Virus record (IMG/VR): IMGVR_UViG_3300007276_000245
Span: 1-26,880 of that record
DNA length: 26,880 nucleotides
From: a virus
Direction: 5' to 3' (one strand)
Shown here one piece after another: positions 1 through 8,158 of this stretch. The translations under genes were made by a program, and so were the position numbers. Every line of letters begins with the position of its first letter. Position 1 is the first letter of the stretch. The notes beneath the pieces were generated by a model. It was not told where the DNA came from, did not search any database, and saw only the letters and a list, made by a program, of their open reading frames with translations.

Positions 1-55
1 AAAGTGATAAAATAGTTTCGTAACTGTATTTATCCTATTAAATAGGTACTTAATT

Positions 56-2086
56 ATGGCAATAGAAGACGACATCAGGCAGATTCACCAGCGTTATCCT
101 TGGGCAAGTGAGGATACATTAGGGAAGATTGCCGCAGCAACCGAATCTGATAATAATAAGTTAAAGAAGACATTTAAGTCATTAACTGGTGTTGCGTTTG
201 ATTATGATGTTGTTAAAAAAGAATTTGAAGATTCTGAAAAATCATTTAAAAAAACAAACAAACTAATTATAAAGATGGAATCCGCATCTAAAAGTTTGTT
301 TGGTGTTGCTACACGAGATACTGATCCATTGGTAGCAACCGCAGAATTATTGAAACTGAGTGTCGGAGCAATAGATGACACAATTGGTGGTATAACTTCG
401 TTTTCAAAATATCTTGGTCCTAAGGGGGCAGTCGTGTCATCGTTATTAAATTCTGGCACAGGAGCCGCAGTTGCAGCAGTTGGCGTAACCGCAATATATG
501 CAAAACTTATGTCCGAGCAAGAAAAAGGATTAAGACAAATAATAGACTATGGCGGTGTTGTTGGTAATATGAATCAATATACTGTTATGAGAGAAGCATT
601 AGCGGGCGTTGGCATGAGTATGCAAGAAATGTCAAAAATTATGACAGGAAATAAAGTCATGCTTGCAAATATGCCAGCAGACTTGATGGATACTACAATT
701 CAATTTATAAATTTTGCTGGAAAAGTAGAATCTGATGCATCAAAGACAATGGGTGATTTTGGTTACAATGTTGAACAACAAACTGCAAGATTGTTAGAAG
801 AAGCCAATTTAATGTACATGACAGGTGAATTAGAACAATTTGGTCAAGTGGCGAAAGATAAAATAAGAAAGAATTTTGAATCAAGTAGTGCAATGACTAC
901 GTTTCTTGCAGAAAAATTTGGTGATCAGAGAAGTGCATTATTGGCAATGCGAAGTGAAGCGATGACCAATATAGATTTTATGACAGCAATATCTATGAAT
1001 GCCAAATATCTGTCAGATAAGTACGGAAAAAATGCAGAAGAGAATGTTAGAAATACTGGAGCAAATATAAAGATGCTATTCAGCACTGTACTAGGTCCTC
1101 AATTTGGAGAGCAAACAGAACAAGTATTTAATAATTTTTTGAAAGATATCAATATAGATTCATCTGTATTAAATAATATGCCTAAAGAAATGATTAATAT
1201 GTTGAGTGCACTTGGTCCTGATGTGTCAAAGAAATTTACAGATATATTGGAACAATCTGGAACAGGGCAACTAACACAACCAGAATTGGTGATGAGAGTA
1301 AAAGAATTAACAACATCAATATCAAAGGCGAGTCCCAGATATGGAGATGACCCTATAGTTCAACAATCAAACGATTTAATAGCACAAGCACGTATAGCAC
1401 CAGAAGCATTCATGGATTTGACAAAAAATCAATTAGATTCTGGGTTAGAGAATGTCAGAGCATTGACTGAACAAGCAGATAGTTCAATTGATGCAATAGA
1501 TGCAGCGCGAATTGCATTTAGATCGGTGGTACATGAATTAACTCCTGGTTATGCACTAGGTGCAATCGCTGTTAAAAAGTTTGAAGGTGCACTGAGATCA
1601 GTTGAAGGTGGACTTAAACTTGTTGGATTGATATCGTCAGAAGATGATGATAATGATGAAAAAGAACCATATACAACTTCTAAAGGATTACCAAAGCGCA
1701 TGGGACAAGGACATCCATCTGCGGAGGCAAATGCCTATATAAGTAATATAGGAAAATATAAACCAACCAGCATAGATGAAGATAAAGTTGATGCACAAAA
1801 ATATTTATCAGCATATAATATTTTAAACAAACATTTCAGTCCAGAGCAATTTGCAGAAGGCGGTGGTCCGGTTCCAATTCAGCGACCTGATGGTAGATGG
1901 TATGCTAATATAAGAGATCCTGATTCACCTATAGGTAGTAAAAAAGTATATGTAGATGAGTTAAATATAGTTGGTATGAAGTTTAAAAATATGTACCAAT
2001 TAGATAGTTCACTTGTTGACCACTTACGACAAGTTGTTGAAGAAGTAGAAAAGATAAAAACATCGGAGAATATACATGGCGGATAA
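56..2086 (+). CDS. Tape-measure-like virion protein, paralogue 1
   Basis: A 676-aa protein of a family I cannot name with certainty. Near the N-terminus (residues 15-25) is a PWASEDTLGKI motif; the next gene has PKWASEETLSKI in the same place. A small-residue, hydrophobic stretch at about residues 125-152 is followed by a long, probably helical region. Residues about 155-255 align by eye with the next protein (GDFGYNVEQQ here, GDYGLRSAEM there), so the two are tandem paralogues. Length, helical character and one hydrophobic segment fit tail tape-measure proteins, which set tail length. In contractile phages these often follow the tube gene, and in T4 the tube gene 19 lies just upstream of 20. 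It overlaps the next gene by 11 nt. An AGGT about 8 nt before the ATG is a weak ribosome site. Function is inferred; that it is a real gene is secure. Confidence 0.6.
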   Translation: MAIEDDIRQIHQRYPWASEDTLGKIAAATESDNNKLKKTFKSLTGVAFDYDVVKKEFEDSEKSFKKTNKLIIKMESASKSLFGVATRDTDPLVATAELLKLSVGAIDDTIGGITSFSKYLGPKGAVVSSLLNSGTGAAVAAVGVTAIYAKLMSEQEKGLRQIIDYGGVVGNMNQYTVMREALAGVGMSMQEMSKIMTGNKVMLANMPADLMDTTIQFINFAGKVESDASKTMGDFGYNVEQQTARLLEEANLMYMTGELEQFGQVAKDKIRKNFESSSAMTTFLAEKFGDQRSALLAMRSEAMTNIDFMTAISMNAKYLSDKYGKNAEENVRNTGANIKMLFSTVLGPQFGEQTEQVFNNFLKDINIDSSVLNNMPKEMINMLSALGPDVSKKFTDILEQSGTGQLTQPELVMRVKELTTSISKASPRYGDDPIVQQSNDLIAQARIAPEAFMDLTKNQLDSGLENVRALTEQADSSIDAIDAARIAFRSVVHELTPGYALGAIAVKKFEGALRSVEGGLKLVGLISSEDDDNDEKEPYTTSKGLPKRMGQGHPSAEANAYISNIGKYKPTSIDEDKVDAQKYLSAYNILNKHFSPEQFAEGGGPVPIQRPDGRWYANIRDPDSPIGSKKVYVDELNIVGMKFKNMYQLDSSLVDHLRQVVEEVEKIKTSENIHGG

Positions 2087-4136
2087 AACTCAAACTATCG
2101 AAGTTGAAGGAATACAAATTCAAATACCTAAATGGGCTAGTGAAGAAACACTCAGCAAGATAGCAGAATTAACTGGCACATCTAATCTTATGACGAGCGT
2201 AATATCAAAATGGATGAAATCAAGTACCTTAAATGTATCACAATTATCTAATGATATTCGAGATATTGCAAAGCAATATGCTTCGGGTAATGAAGAAGTA
2301 TCAGAAGAAAAGAAGAAAGCTTTCAATGAAAAGATAGTCGGTGCAGCCGCATCCGCTAAAAATGTGGTTGACAAATTTAGTAATACCGATGCACCACTTA
2401 CTGCTATGATAGATATGATTGGTGACTTTGGTTCTGCTATTTCTGGTAGTGCAAAGGGATTGACTGATGATGTAAAAAGCAACAAATTAGTAGGAAAAAT
2501 GATGAAAACTGCTGGTATCGCGTTTGGCGCAGCAGGTTCAAGCACATTAGCATGGGCTGCGTTTCAAGCAGGTCAACTAGAACAATTTGCAAAAGCACAA
2601 GAGACAATGATAAATTCTGGTGCAATTATGTTTGATGATACATCTCCTTATGAAACATTGAAGCAAGCAGCAATATCTTCGGGTCTATCGTATAATGAGT
2701 TATCTAAATTAGTTAGTCAAAATGGTGTTGCATTACAGTCATTGGGCAATGGAGTATCAAGCGGTACGACTGCATTTACATCAATGTTTAAGTCTGTTAA
2801 TAATATAGGTGATAAATTTGGTGACTATGGTTTACGATCAGCAGAAATGGCAGAAGTGTTAGCTGATTATGTAAACATACAGCGTATGACATTAAATAAA
2901 GACATGTCATTATTGAGTACTCAAGATGGTGTTGAAGCAGGATTTCATAATTTGATGATTGAAACAACTGCATTAGCAAGTTTGACAGGCGAGAATAGAT
3001 CAGAAATATTACAGAAACGATTGGCAGCATTGTCACAACCACAAGTTGCAGCAGCATTGGCAACAATGGACGAAGCGGGTGGTGGTCATGCAGAGATAGC
3101 ACGATCTTTCATATCACAATTTGCATTACTTGAAAATTCGATGGGACCTGTCGGAAAAGATATATCAGATAGATTTAATGATTATATCTTTAGAGTGGCA
3201 GATACACCACAGGATTTTGATATGAAAGTTGCATTGGGACCAGATTTGGCTACAGCACTTGATACTGCAAATAATGGATTTACTGATAGAGTTAATGCAG
3301 TGTTTAGGTCTGGTGACATAAACGCAGCAAAAGACATGCTCGTTAAAGAAATGGCAAAAATGCGTGATGCAGAAGTAGGATCAAGTAATGTAGTAGTAGG
3401 TTCAGTCCAGCACATCGTACAACAGTTGAAAGCAGGTGGTGTTATGGTAGATAAGCAAATGAAAAAAATGATTGGCATGAGCAAGTCTGAATATTCGGCA
3501 TATCTTAAAGAAATAGAAGAGAAATCAGACACCTCGGGTGAAATGACAGTAGCAATGAACAACATGAAAACAGGATTTATGACAATTCAAGATGCATTTG
3601 TTTATAATTTAGATAGTGCATCTGAAATGGCAGAAAAACTTGCAGACGGATTAAAATCGGGAGCAGAAACAATAACAGATGTAATGAGTAGCGCCAAAGG
3701 TGCGGTTGAAACTGTTGTGAATGTTGCAGAGATTACATCATCACCGTTTAATAATGATGATATTTCATTAAACCAAAAAATACTATCGGCTTTGGCGGCA
3801 TATGTTTCATCATCTTTTTTCCTCTCTGTTGAGAAACCTAATGTTGAAGGCAAAAGAGAATTAGGTGGTCCCGTTACAAAAGATAAGCCCTATCTTGTAG
3901 GAGAGAAAGGTGCAGAATTATTCACACCAACTAGTCATGGTAGTATAACAGATACCAATAAAACAAAAATGATGGTAGGAAATACCAATACTGGTGATAA
4001 TAATATATCACAACATTTAGATGATATTGTAAACACCAAAAAGCAAACTTTAATGATGTTGAAACAGATGAAATCTGCAATGAAGAGCATACAACGCTCT
4101 ACTGATTATCAAAGATCAGTTAATAATATCACGTAA
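2076..4136 (+). CDS. Tape-measure-like virion protein, paralogue 2
   Basis: A 686-aa paralogue of the preceding gene. It has the N-terminal PKWASEETLSKI motif (residues 18-29), a hydrophobic Gly/Ala-rich segment at about 145-166, and a long helical body. Near the C-terminus, at residues 605-622, is PYLVGEKGAELFTPTSHG, a motif seen close to the end of many phage tail tape-measure proteins. This makes the tape-measure assignment better supported here than for paralogue 1. The start ATG lies inside the end of the previous gene (11-nt overlap) with CGGAGAA 6 nt upstream, so translation is probably coupled. It ends 48 nt before the portal gene, and that gap carries a late promoter. The alternative is an internal tail or capsid protein of unknown role. 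Confidence 0.65.
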   Translation: MADKTQTIEVEGIQIQIPKWASEETLSKIAELTGTSNLMTSVISKWMKSSTLNVSQLSNDIRDIAKQYASGNEEVSEEKKKAFNEKIVGAAASAKNVVDKFSNTDAPLTAMIDMIGDFGSAISGSAKGLTDDVKSNKLVGKMMKTAGIAFGAAGSSTLAWAAFQAGQLEQFAKAQETMINSGAIMFDDTSPYETLKQAAISSGLSYNELSKLVSQNGVALQSLGNGVSSGTTAFTSMFKSVNNIGDKFGDYGLRSAEMAEVLADYVNIQRMTLNKDMSLLSTQDGVEAGFHNLMIETTALASLTGENRSEILQKRLAALSQPQVAAALATMDEAGGGHAEIARSFISQFALLENSMGPVGKDISDRFNDYIFRVADTPQDFDMKVALGPDLATALDTANNGFTDRVNAVFRSGDINAAKDMLVKEMAKMRDAEVGSSNVVVGSVQHIVQQLKAGGVMVDKQMKKMIGMSKSEYSAYLKEIEEKSDTSGEMTVAMNNMKTGFMTIQDAFVYNLDSASEMAEKLADGLKSGAETITDVMSSAKGAVETVVNVAEITSSPFNNDDISLNQKILSALAAYVSSSFFLSVEKPNVEGKRELGGPVTKDKPYLVGEKGAELFTPTSHGSITDTNKTKMMVGNTNTGDNNISQHLDDIVNTKKQTLMMLKQMKSAMKSIQRSTDYQRSVNNIT

Positions 4137-4144
4137 TATTAAAA

Positions 4145-4157
4145 GCATAAATACTAT
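4145..4157 (+). promoter_or_regulatory. T4-type late promoter upstream of portal gene
   Basis: GCATAAATACTAT lies 28 nt before the portal ATG. Its ATAAATACTAT matches the known T4 late promoter -10 element TATAAATACTATT over 11 positions. The 10-mer GCATAAATAC recurs on the minus strand upstream of the gp14-like gene. T4 late promoters need only this element, read by the gp55-type sigma factor. Confidence 0.75.
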
Positions 4158-4184
4158 CATAATGAAATTAAAAGGTAAATTACT

Positions 4185-5828
4185 ATGAGTTGGAAGAAGC
4201 ATTTTCAGAAGCACAACATGAATCAAACTGGTCAACAGACCAAACAGTCGAGATGGCAGAGTTGGCTACCAGAAGTATATTCTGGTATGCCTAATCGTAC
4301 AGAACGCTATACGCAATATGATCAGATGGATCAAGATTCTGAAATTAATGGTGCATTAGATACTATTGCAGAATTTAGTACTCAGACAAGTGCGGAAACT
4401 CGTTTGCCGTTTGAAATATTTTATAAATCAGATGCAACTGATGCAGAAGTGTCTGCGTTATCTACTGCATTAAAGCAATGGTGCAATATCAATGATTTCG
4501 AGCGTAGGGCATTTAATATTGTGCGTGCAGCAATTAAATATGGAGATCATTTTTTTGTACGAGATCCAGAGACTTTTAAATTATATTGGGTTGCACCAGA
4601 AGATGTTACAAAGGCTGTTGTAAATGAATCAACTGGTAAAGAAATTGACCAGTATATAATGCGTAATATCAATTTAAATTTACATGATATGGTATTAACC
4701 GATACAAGAAATACCCAAAATATGGATATGCATAGTGCACCTGGATTTACCAATGCAACTAGTAATTCTGGATTATCTAGCAATCAAATGGCTGGAAATC
4801 CTAATGAAGAATATGCAGTTGATGGTACGCACGTAATTCATGTATCAATGTCAGATGGAATGACTGCAAGTTGGCCCTTTGGTCAGAGCATACTTGAATC
4901 TGTATTTAAAGTTTATAAGCAAAAAGAATTACTAGAAGATTCAATCATCATTTATCGTGTACAGCGTGCACCAGAACGTAGAGTGTTCTACATTGATGTT
5001 GGTAATATGCCAGCACATAAAGCAATGGGATTTGTTGAGCGAGTTAAAAATGAAGTTCATCAGACTAGAATTCCTAATAAAACTGGTGGTGGTAGTAGCG
5101 TAGTTGATGCCGCATACAATCCACTATCTATCATGGAAGATTATTTCTTTGCTCAAACAGCAGAGGGACGTGGTTCTAGGGTAGAAGTTTTGCCGGGTGG
5201 TGATAATTTAGGTGAGATTGATGATCTAAAATATTTCAATAATAAGTTATTGAGAGGTCTTCGTATACCAAGTTCATATATGCCAACTGGTTCAGAAGAT
5301 GGTACAGCGCAATATAGCGATGGTCGTCTAGGTACTGCATTAATACAAGAATATCGTTTTAGTAAGTACTGTGAGCGTATTCAGTTAGTTCTACAACCAG
5401 CATTAGATAATGAATTTAAGATGTTTTTGAAGTTCCGTGGAATAGATGTTACAAGTAGTTTATTTGATTTGAAATTTATAGAGCCACAGAGTTTCAGTAA
5501 GTATAGAGAGATTGAGTTAGATTCGGCAAGAGCAGCAGTGTTTGGTAATCTAGAAGGTGTTGATTATTTGAGCAGACAGTTCCTTTTGAAGAAATATCTT
5601 GGTCTTAGTGAATCAGAGATTACAGAAAACGAAATCTTATGGCGCAAAGAAAATAACGAAGGTAGTTCAAAAAATGATCCAAGTAGTGACTTAGGTTCTA
5701 TAGGATTGCGTGTTGGTGATGTTGATGGATTTGAAGCAACTGAATTAAGCGATGATGATTTTGATGATGGTGATTTCGATGATGTAACACCAGACACAGA
5801 TACAGGAGATACAGTCGATGAGATTTAA
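4185..5828 (+). CDS. gp20: Portal vertex protein (gp20)
   Basis: The T4-like portal protein forms the dodecameric ring at one capsid vertex. It nucleates prohead assembly, is the DNA channel, and docks the terminase and then the neck. At 547 aa it is close to T4 gp20 (524 aa). Family signatures include YRVQRAPERRVFYIDVGNMP at about residues 259-278, a Gly-rich KTGGG/GGGSS region, and PSSYMPTGSEDGTAQYSDGR followed by an EYRF segment. The C-terminus is a strongly acidic Asp-rich tail (about residues 520-547). The late promoter at 4145 probably drives it. The next small gene starts inside its last codons (11-nt overlap), and the head genes follow in T4 order, which supports the assignment. Confidence 0.97.
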   Translation: MSWKKHFQKHNMNQTGQQTKQSRWQSWLPEVYSGMPNRTERYTQYDQMDQDSEINGALDTIAEFSTQTSAETRLPFEIFYKSDATDAEVSALSTALKQWCNINDFERRAFNIVRAAIKYGDHFFVRDPETFKLYWVAPEDVTKAVVNESTGKEIDQYIMRNINLNLHDMVLTDTRNTQNMDMHSAPGFTNATSNSGLSSNQMAGNPNEEYAVDGTHVIHVSMSDGMTASWPFGQSILESVFKVYKQKELLEDSIIIYRVQRAPERRVFYIDVGNMPAHKAMGFVERVKNEVHQTRIPNKTGGGSSVVDAAYNPLSIMEDYFFAQTAEGRGSRVEVLPGGDNLGEIDDLKYFNNKLLRGLRIPSSYMPTGSEDGTAQYSDGRLGTALIQEYRFSKYCERIQLVLQPALDNEFKMFLKFRGIDVTSSLFDLKFIEPQSFSKYREIELDSARAAVFGNLEGVDYLSRQFLLKKYLGLSESEITENEILWRKENNEGSSKNDPSSDLGSIGLRVGDVDGFEATELSDDDFDDGDFDDVTPDTDTGDTVDEI

Positions 5829-6006
5829 TGAATTAGCAATTGATGAAACAAATGACCAAGACAAGTGGGATATTGATGATACTCGTAGACCACGATTGAC
5901 ATTGAAGCATTTAAATAAAATTCGTAATAAGCGCGAACTAGCTAAAGCAGAATACGAAAATGAGCAATCGGTTAATACAGCAATGTATGGCAAGCCGTCT
6001 GAGTAA
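5818..6006 (+). CDS. Small conserved-position protein between portal and core genes
   Basis: A 62-aa charged protein whose ATG overlaps the end of the portal gene by 11 nt, an arrangement typical of translational coupling. The N-terminal third is acidic (DETNDQDKWDIDDT) and the middle is basic (RRPRLTLKHLNKIRNKRELA), giving a bipolar, probably helical protein. No Cys and no membrane segment. Small ORFs of this type sit between genes 20 and 21 in several marine T4-like phages, but I do not know a demonstrated function. A role in the prohead core or in portal assembly is inference from position only. T4 itself has the small core genes 67 and 68 at this location. Confidence 0.72.
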   Translation: MRFNELAIDETNDQDKWDIDDTRRPRLTLKHLNKIRNKRELAKAEYENEQSVNTAMYGKPSE

Positions 6007-6210
6007 AAAGTTGCTAAATAAAAGTAATAGATTATACTGTAATTAATTGTTTTTTTGTAAAAAATTTGTAAAATCGCGATTTTAAACGTGTATTTGGCTA
6101 GTTATAGACAAAAAGTATTAAATACTACTGTAATAAATTAATTCCCTAGTAGCCTGTGGAATTAGTTAAATAAATAGATTTATAAAATTTTATTAAACGG
6201 AGAATATAAA
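6007..6210 (+). promoter_or_regulatory. Intergenic leader of the prohead core-protease-scaffold operon
   Basis: This is the longest non-coding gap in the window (204 nt). It holds two late-promoter-like elements, CTAAATAAA near 6014 and TTAAATAAATAG at 6165-6176; the second lies 34 nt before the ATG. It also has a perfect 16-nt palindrome at 6069-6084 and a T7/A6 inverted stretch near 6050-6064. The ribosome site CGGAGA lies just before the start of the core gene. None of the promoter elements is as close to the T4 consensus as the one at 4145. Confidence 0.45.
6069..6084. repeat. 16-nt perfect palindrome
   Basis: TAAAATCGCGATTTTA is self-complementary over all 16 positions, with a TCGCGA core. 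It sits in the middle of the gap between the small gene at 5818 and the core gene at 6211. It could be a protein-binding site or a weak hairpin. It has no adjacent T-tract long enough to make it a convincing terminator. Confidence 0.6.
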
Positions 6211-7023
6211 ATGAGCGTACAAGATCGTTATTCAAAGATCATTGAGAGCCTAGTAAATGGAGAAGGTGATAAAGCATCTGATTTATTACATGAAGCTTTT
6301 GTAGACAAAGCTCGCGAGATATGGTCAGGTCTTGTGGAGCAGGATGAAATTGTCGAAGATGACATTTCAGAAGAAGAAGAGATTGAAGAATCTTATTTTG
6401 ACGAAGATGAAGATGTTGATTCATTCGAAGAACAGATCGAAGCTGAAGAAGCGTATGCAATGGAAGATGAAACAGATTCCGAAGCAGAATTTGAACTAGC
6501 ATCTGATGAAATGGATATGGACGCTGAAAGCGACATGGACATGGAAATGGAGCCAGAATCTGAAGCAGCAATCGAAGACGCAATGTTAAGCGTTGAAGAT
6601 GCACTTGCTGATCTTAAAGCAGAATTCGCACAGTTGATGGGCGATGAGATGGACGATGAAAAAGAAGAGTTATCTGATGAACTTCCAGCCGATGATTTCG
6701 CATCTGACATTGAGCCAGAAGAAGAATTTGAAGAGCAATATGAAGAATTAGAAGAAGCCGCTGATCTTACAAAGATTGGTAAAGATGGAATGCATCCTTC
6801 AGAAATGCCAGCAGGAGATGATGGTAAAGCATCACCAGTTGCAGGCAAAAATGACATGGGTGGAAAAGTAATTCCAACTGGCGAAAAAGGATCTGAAGGC
6901 TCTAAGAAAGGCTTATCGGACGAATCAGCAAAAGACATGGGTGTAACACATCCTGGCGAAGGCGCTTCATTGAAGCCAGAAACTCGCGGTCATGGTGCTG
7001 AGAAGCGCGGTATGAAACAATAA
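6211..7023 (+). CDS. Acidic prohead core protein (gp67/gp68-like)
   Basis: A 270-aa protein with a short helical N-terminus (about residues 1-45) followed by an extremely acidic stretch rich in Glu and Asp to about residue 185. A Gly/Lys-rich tail follows. The N-terminal pattern (short helix, an LLHEAF-type segment, then the switch to acidic sequence) resembles T4 gp67 and gp68. Those are small internal core proteins that fill the prohead with scaffold gp22 and are degraded by gp21. Position immediately upstream of the protease supports this. It is much longer than T4 gp67 (about 80 aa) or gp68 (about 140 aa), and I cannot say which of the two it represents. CGGAGAATATA precedes the ATG. It ends 2 nt before the protease gene. 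Confidence 0.72.
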   Translation: MSVQDRYSKIIESLVNGEGDKASDLLHEAFVDKAREIWSGLVEQDEIVEDDISEEEEIEESYFDEDEDVDSFEEQIEAEEAYAMEDETDSEAEFELASDEMDMDAESDMDMEMEPESEAAIEDAMLSVEDALADLKAEFAQLMGDEMDDEKEELSDELPADDFASDIEPEEEFEEQYEELEEAADLTKIGKDGMHPSEMPAGDDGKASPVAGKNDMGGKVIPTGEKGSEGSKKGLSDESAKDMGVTHPGEGASLKPETRGHGAEKRGMKQ

Positions 7024-7025
7024 AA

Positions 7026-7667
7026 ATGCGCAACACACTAAATGAACATTTAACTTTCGATCAAGCAAACATTGTTACTGAAGCTGTGGATAACGGCAAA
7101 GGTGGAAAAGATTTGTACATGGAAGGTATATTTGTTCAAGGTGATGCACGCAATCAAAATCAGCGCGTATATCCATCTTCGGAAATTCGAAAAGCAGTTA
7201 ATTCGGTTCAAGAAAAAATCCAAGGTGGTTATTCAGTGTTGGGCGAAGCAGACCACCCAGATGATCTACAAGTGAATCTGGACCGAGTATCACACATAAT
7301 TGAAAAAATGTGGATGAACGGTAATGATGGTTATGGCAAGCTAAAACTATTACCAACACCAATGGGCAACATATGTAAAACTTTGTTGGACAATGGCGTA
7401 AAATTAGGCGTGTCGAGTCGCGGTAGTGGTAACGTAGGTGCAGATGGTAATGTGTCGGAATTTGAAATTGTAACAGTTGATATTGTTGCAAATCCAAGTG
7501 CTCCAGATGCATATCCAGACCCACTCTACGAGGCTATCATGAATGGTAGACGTAGCGACATTATTATGGACGTTGCGAAAGCTATAAATCACGATACAAA
7601 AGCCGAAAAGTATCTCCAGGAAGAGGTACTTAATATGATCAATAACCTAGATATTAGGAGAAAATAA
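7026..7667 (+). CDS. gp21: Prohead core protease (gp21)
   Basis: A 213-aa T4-like prohead protease, a serine endopeptidase that is activated inside the assembled prohead. It cleaves scaffold, core and capsid proteins so that DNA can enter; known T4 sites follow (L/I)xE. Family landmarks are GEADHPDD with the probable catalytic His77, a VSHII segment, GKLKLLPTPMGN, and KLGVSSRGSG containing the catalytic Ser (Ser130 or Ser131). T4 gp21 is the same size (about 212 aa). The gene begins 2 nt after the core gene, and its stop overlaps the scaffold ATG (TAATG), so the three are one translational unit. No catalytic landmark is missing. Confidence 0.95.
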   Translation: MRNTLNEHLTFDQANIVTEAVDNGKGGKDLYMEGIFVQGDARNQNQRVYPSSEIRKAVNSVQEKIQGGYSVLGEADHPDDLQVNLDRVSHIIEKMWMNGNDGYGKLKLLPTPMGNICKTLLDNGVKLGVSSRGSGNVGADGNVSEFEIVTVDIVANPSAPDAYPDPLYEAIMNGRRSDIIMDVAKAINHDTKAEKYLQEEVLNMINNLDIRRK

Positions 7668-8086
7668 TGGCAAATGCAATTGAACAACTCCTAAGTTCAG
7701 AAGTTCTTTCAGAAGAAGTTCGTTCTACACTATCAGAAGCTTGGGAAACTAAGTTAACTGAAGCACGTGAAGAATTGACTAATGAACTTCGTGAAGAGTT
7801 CGCAAATCGTTATGAAACTGACAAGCAGCAAATGGTGGAAGCCTTAGACGCAATGATGTCAGATACAATTACAACGGAATTACGTGAATTCGCAGCAGAC
7901 AAAAAAGCAGCAGTAGACGCAAAGGTGACTTACACAAGTCAAGTTGCGGAACATGCTAAGATGCTGGACACTTTTGTAATGGAAACTTTAAAGAAAGAAA
8001 TTACAGAATTGCGCGATGATCGCAAACTACAAGAAGGAAACTTTGAAAAGTTAGAAGACTTTGTAATGGAGCAACTAACTACTTAA
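7667..8086 (+). CDS. gp22: Prohead scaffold protein gp22, N-terminal part (ends at premature TAA)
   Basis: The first 139 codons of the T4-like scaffold (main prohead core) protein, which directs capsid shell assembly and is then digested by gp21. The sequence is Glu/Lys-rich and predicted helical throughout, without Cys. Translation starts at the ATG overlapping the protease stop, with TAGGAG 7 nt upstream. It ends at TAA 8084-8086, but the same frame is open immediately afterwards and continues with gp22-like coiled-coil sequence to 8776. As one gene it would span 369 codons with one internal stop. The break is a nonsense codon, not a frameshift, because both parts are in the same frame. Confidence 0.85.
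   Translation: MANAIEQLLSSEVLSEEVRSTLSEAWETKLTEAREELTNELREEFANRYETDKQQMVEALDAMMSDTITTELREFAADKKAAVDAKVTYTSQVAEHAKMLDTFVMETLKKEITELRDDRKLQEGNFEKLEDFVMEQLTT
8084..8086 (+). other. In-frame TAA interrupting the scaffold gene
   Basis: Codon 140 of the scaffold frame is TAA, in the context ACT ACT TAA CTT AAC. The downstream frame continues at once with LNDFHQDKQDLLTEKVKL, which is typical scaffold coiled-coil content. One substitution (for example from GAA, CAA or AAA) would restore a continuous 369-aa reading frame. Confidence 0.9.
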
Positions 8087-8158
8087 CTTAACGATTTCCA
8101 CCAAGATAAACAGGATCTGTTAACAGAGAAAGTTAAATTGGTACAAGAAGGCAAGAAA

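Noticed and set aside
1-55. Late promoter at the left edge (TATTAAATAGG near 36-46)
   Set aside because: It departs from the ATAAATA core found elsewhere and is part of a near-palindrome; too little upstream sequence is present to judge.
6007-6210. tRNA or known small RNA gene in the longest gaps (6007-6210, 16385-16560, 21706-21897)
   Set aside because: No cloverleaf-compatible arms or TTCGANNCC-type T-loop were found in these AT-rich stretches.
6393-6938. 181-codon minus-strand Ser-rich open frame opposite the core protein
   Set aside because: It is the antisense of a Glu/Asp codon run (GAA/GAT read back as TTC/ATC and AGC/TCT types), a common artefact.
8084-8086. Codon reassignment (TAA read as an amino acid in late genes)
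   Set aside because: Nearly all genes in the window, including portal, capsid and fibres, end with TAA at the expected length, so TAA acts as stop.
8087-8158. Intron or homing endonuclease insertion in the scaffold gene
   Set aside because: The two halves are contiguous in one frame with no inserted sequence; only one codon is affected.
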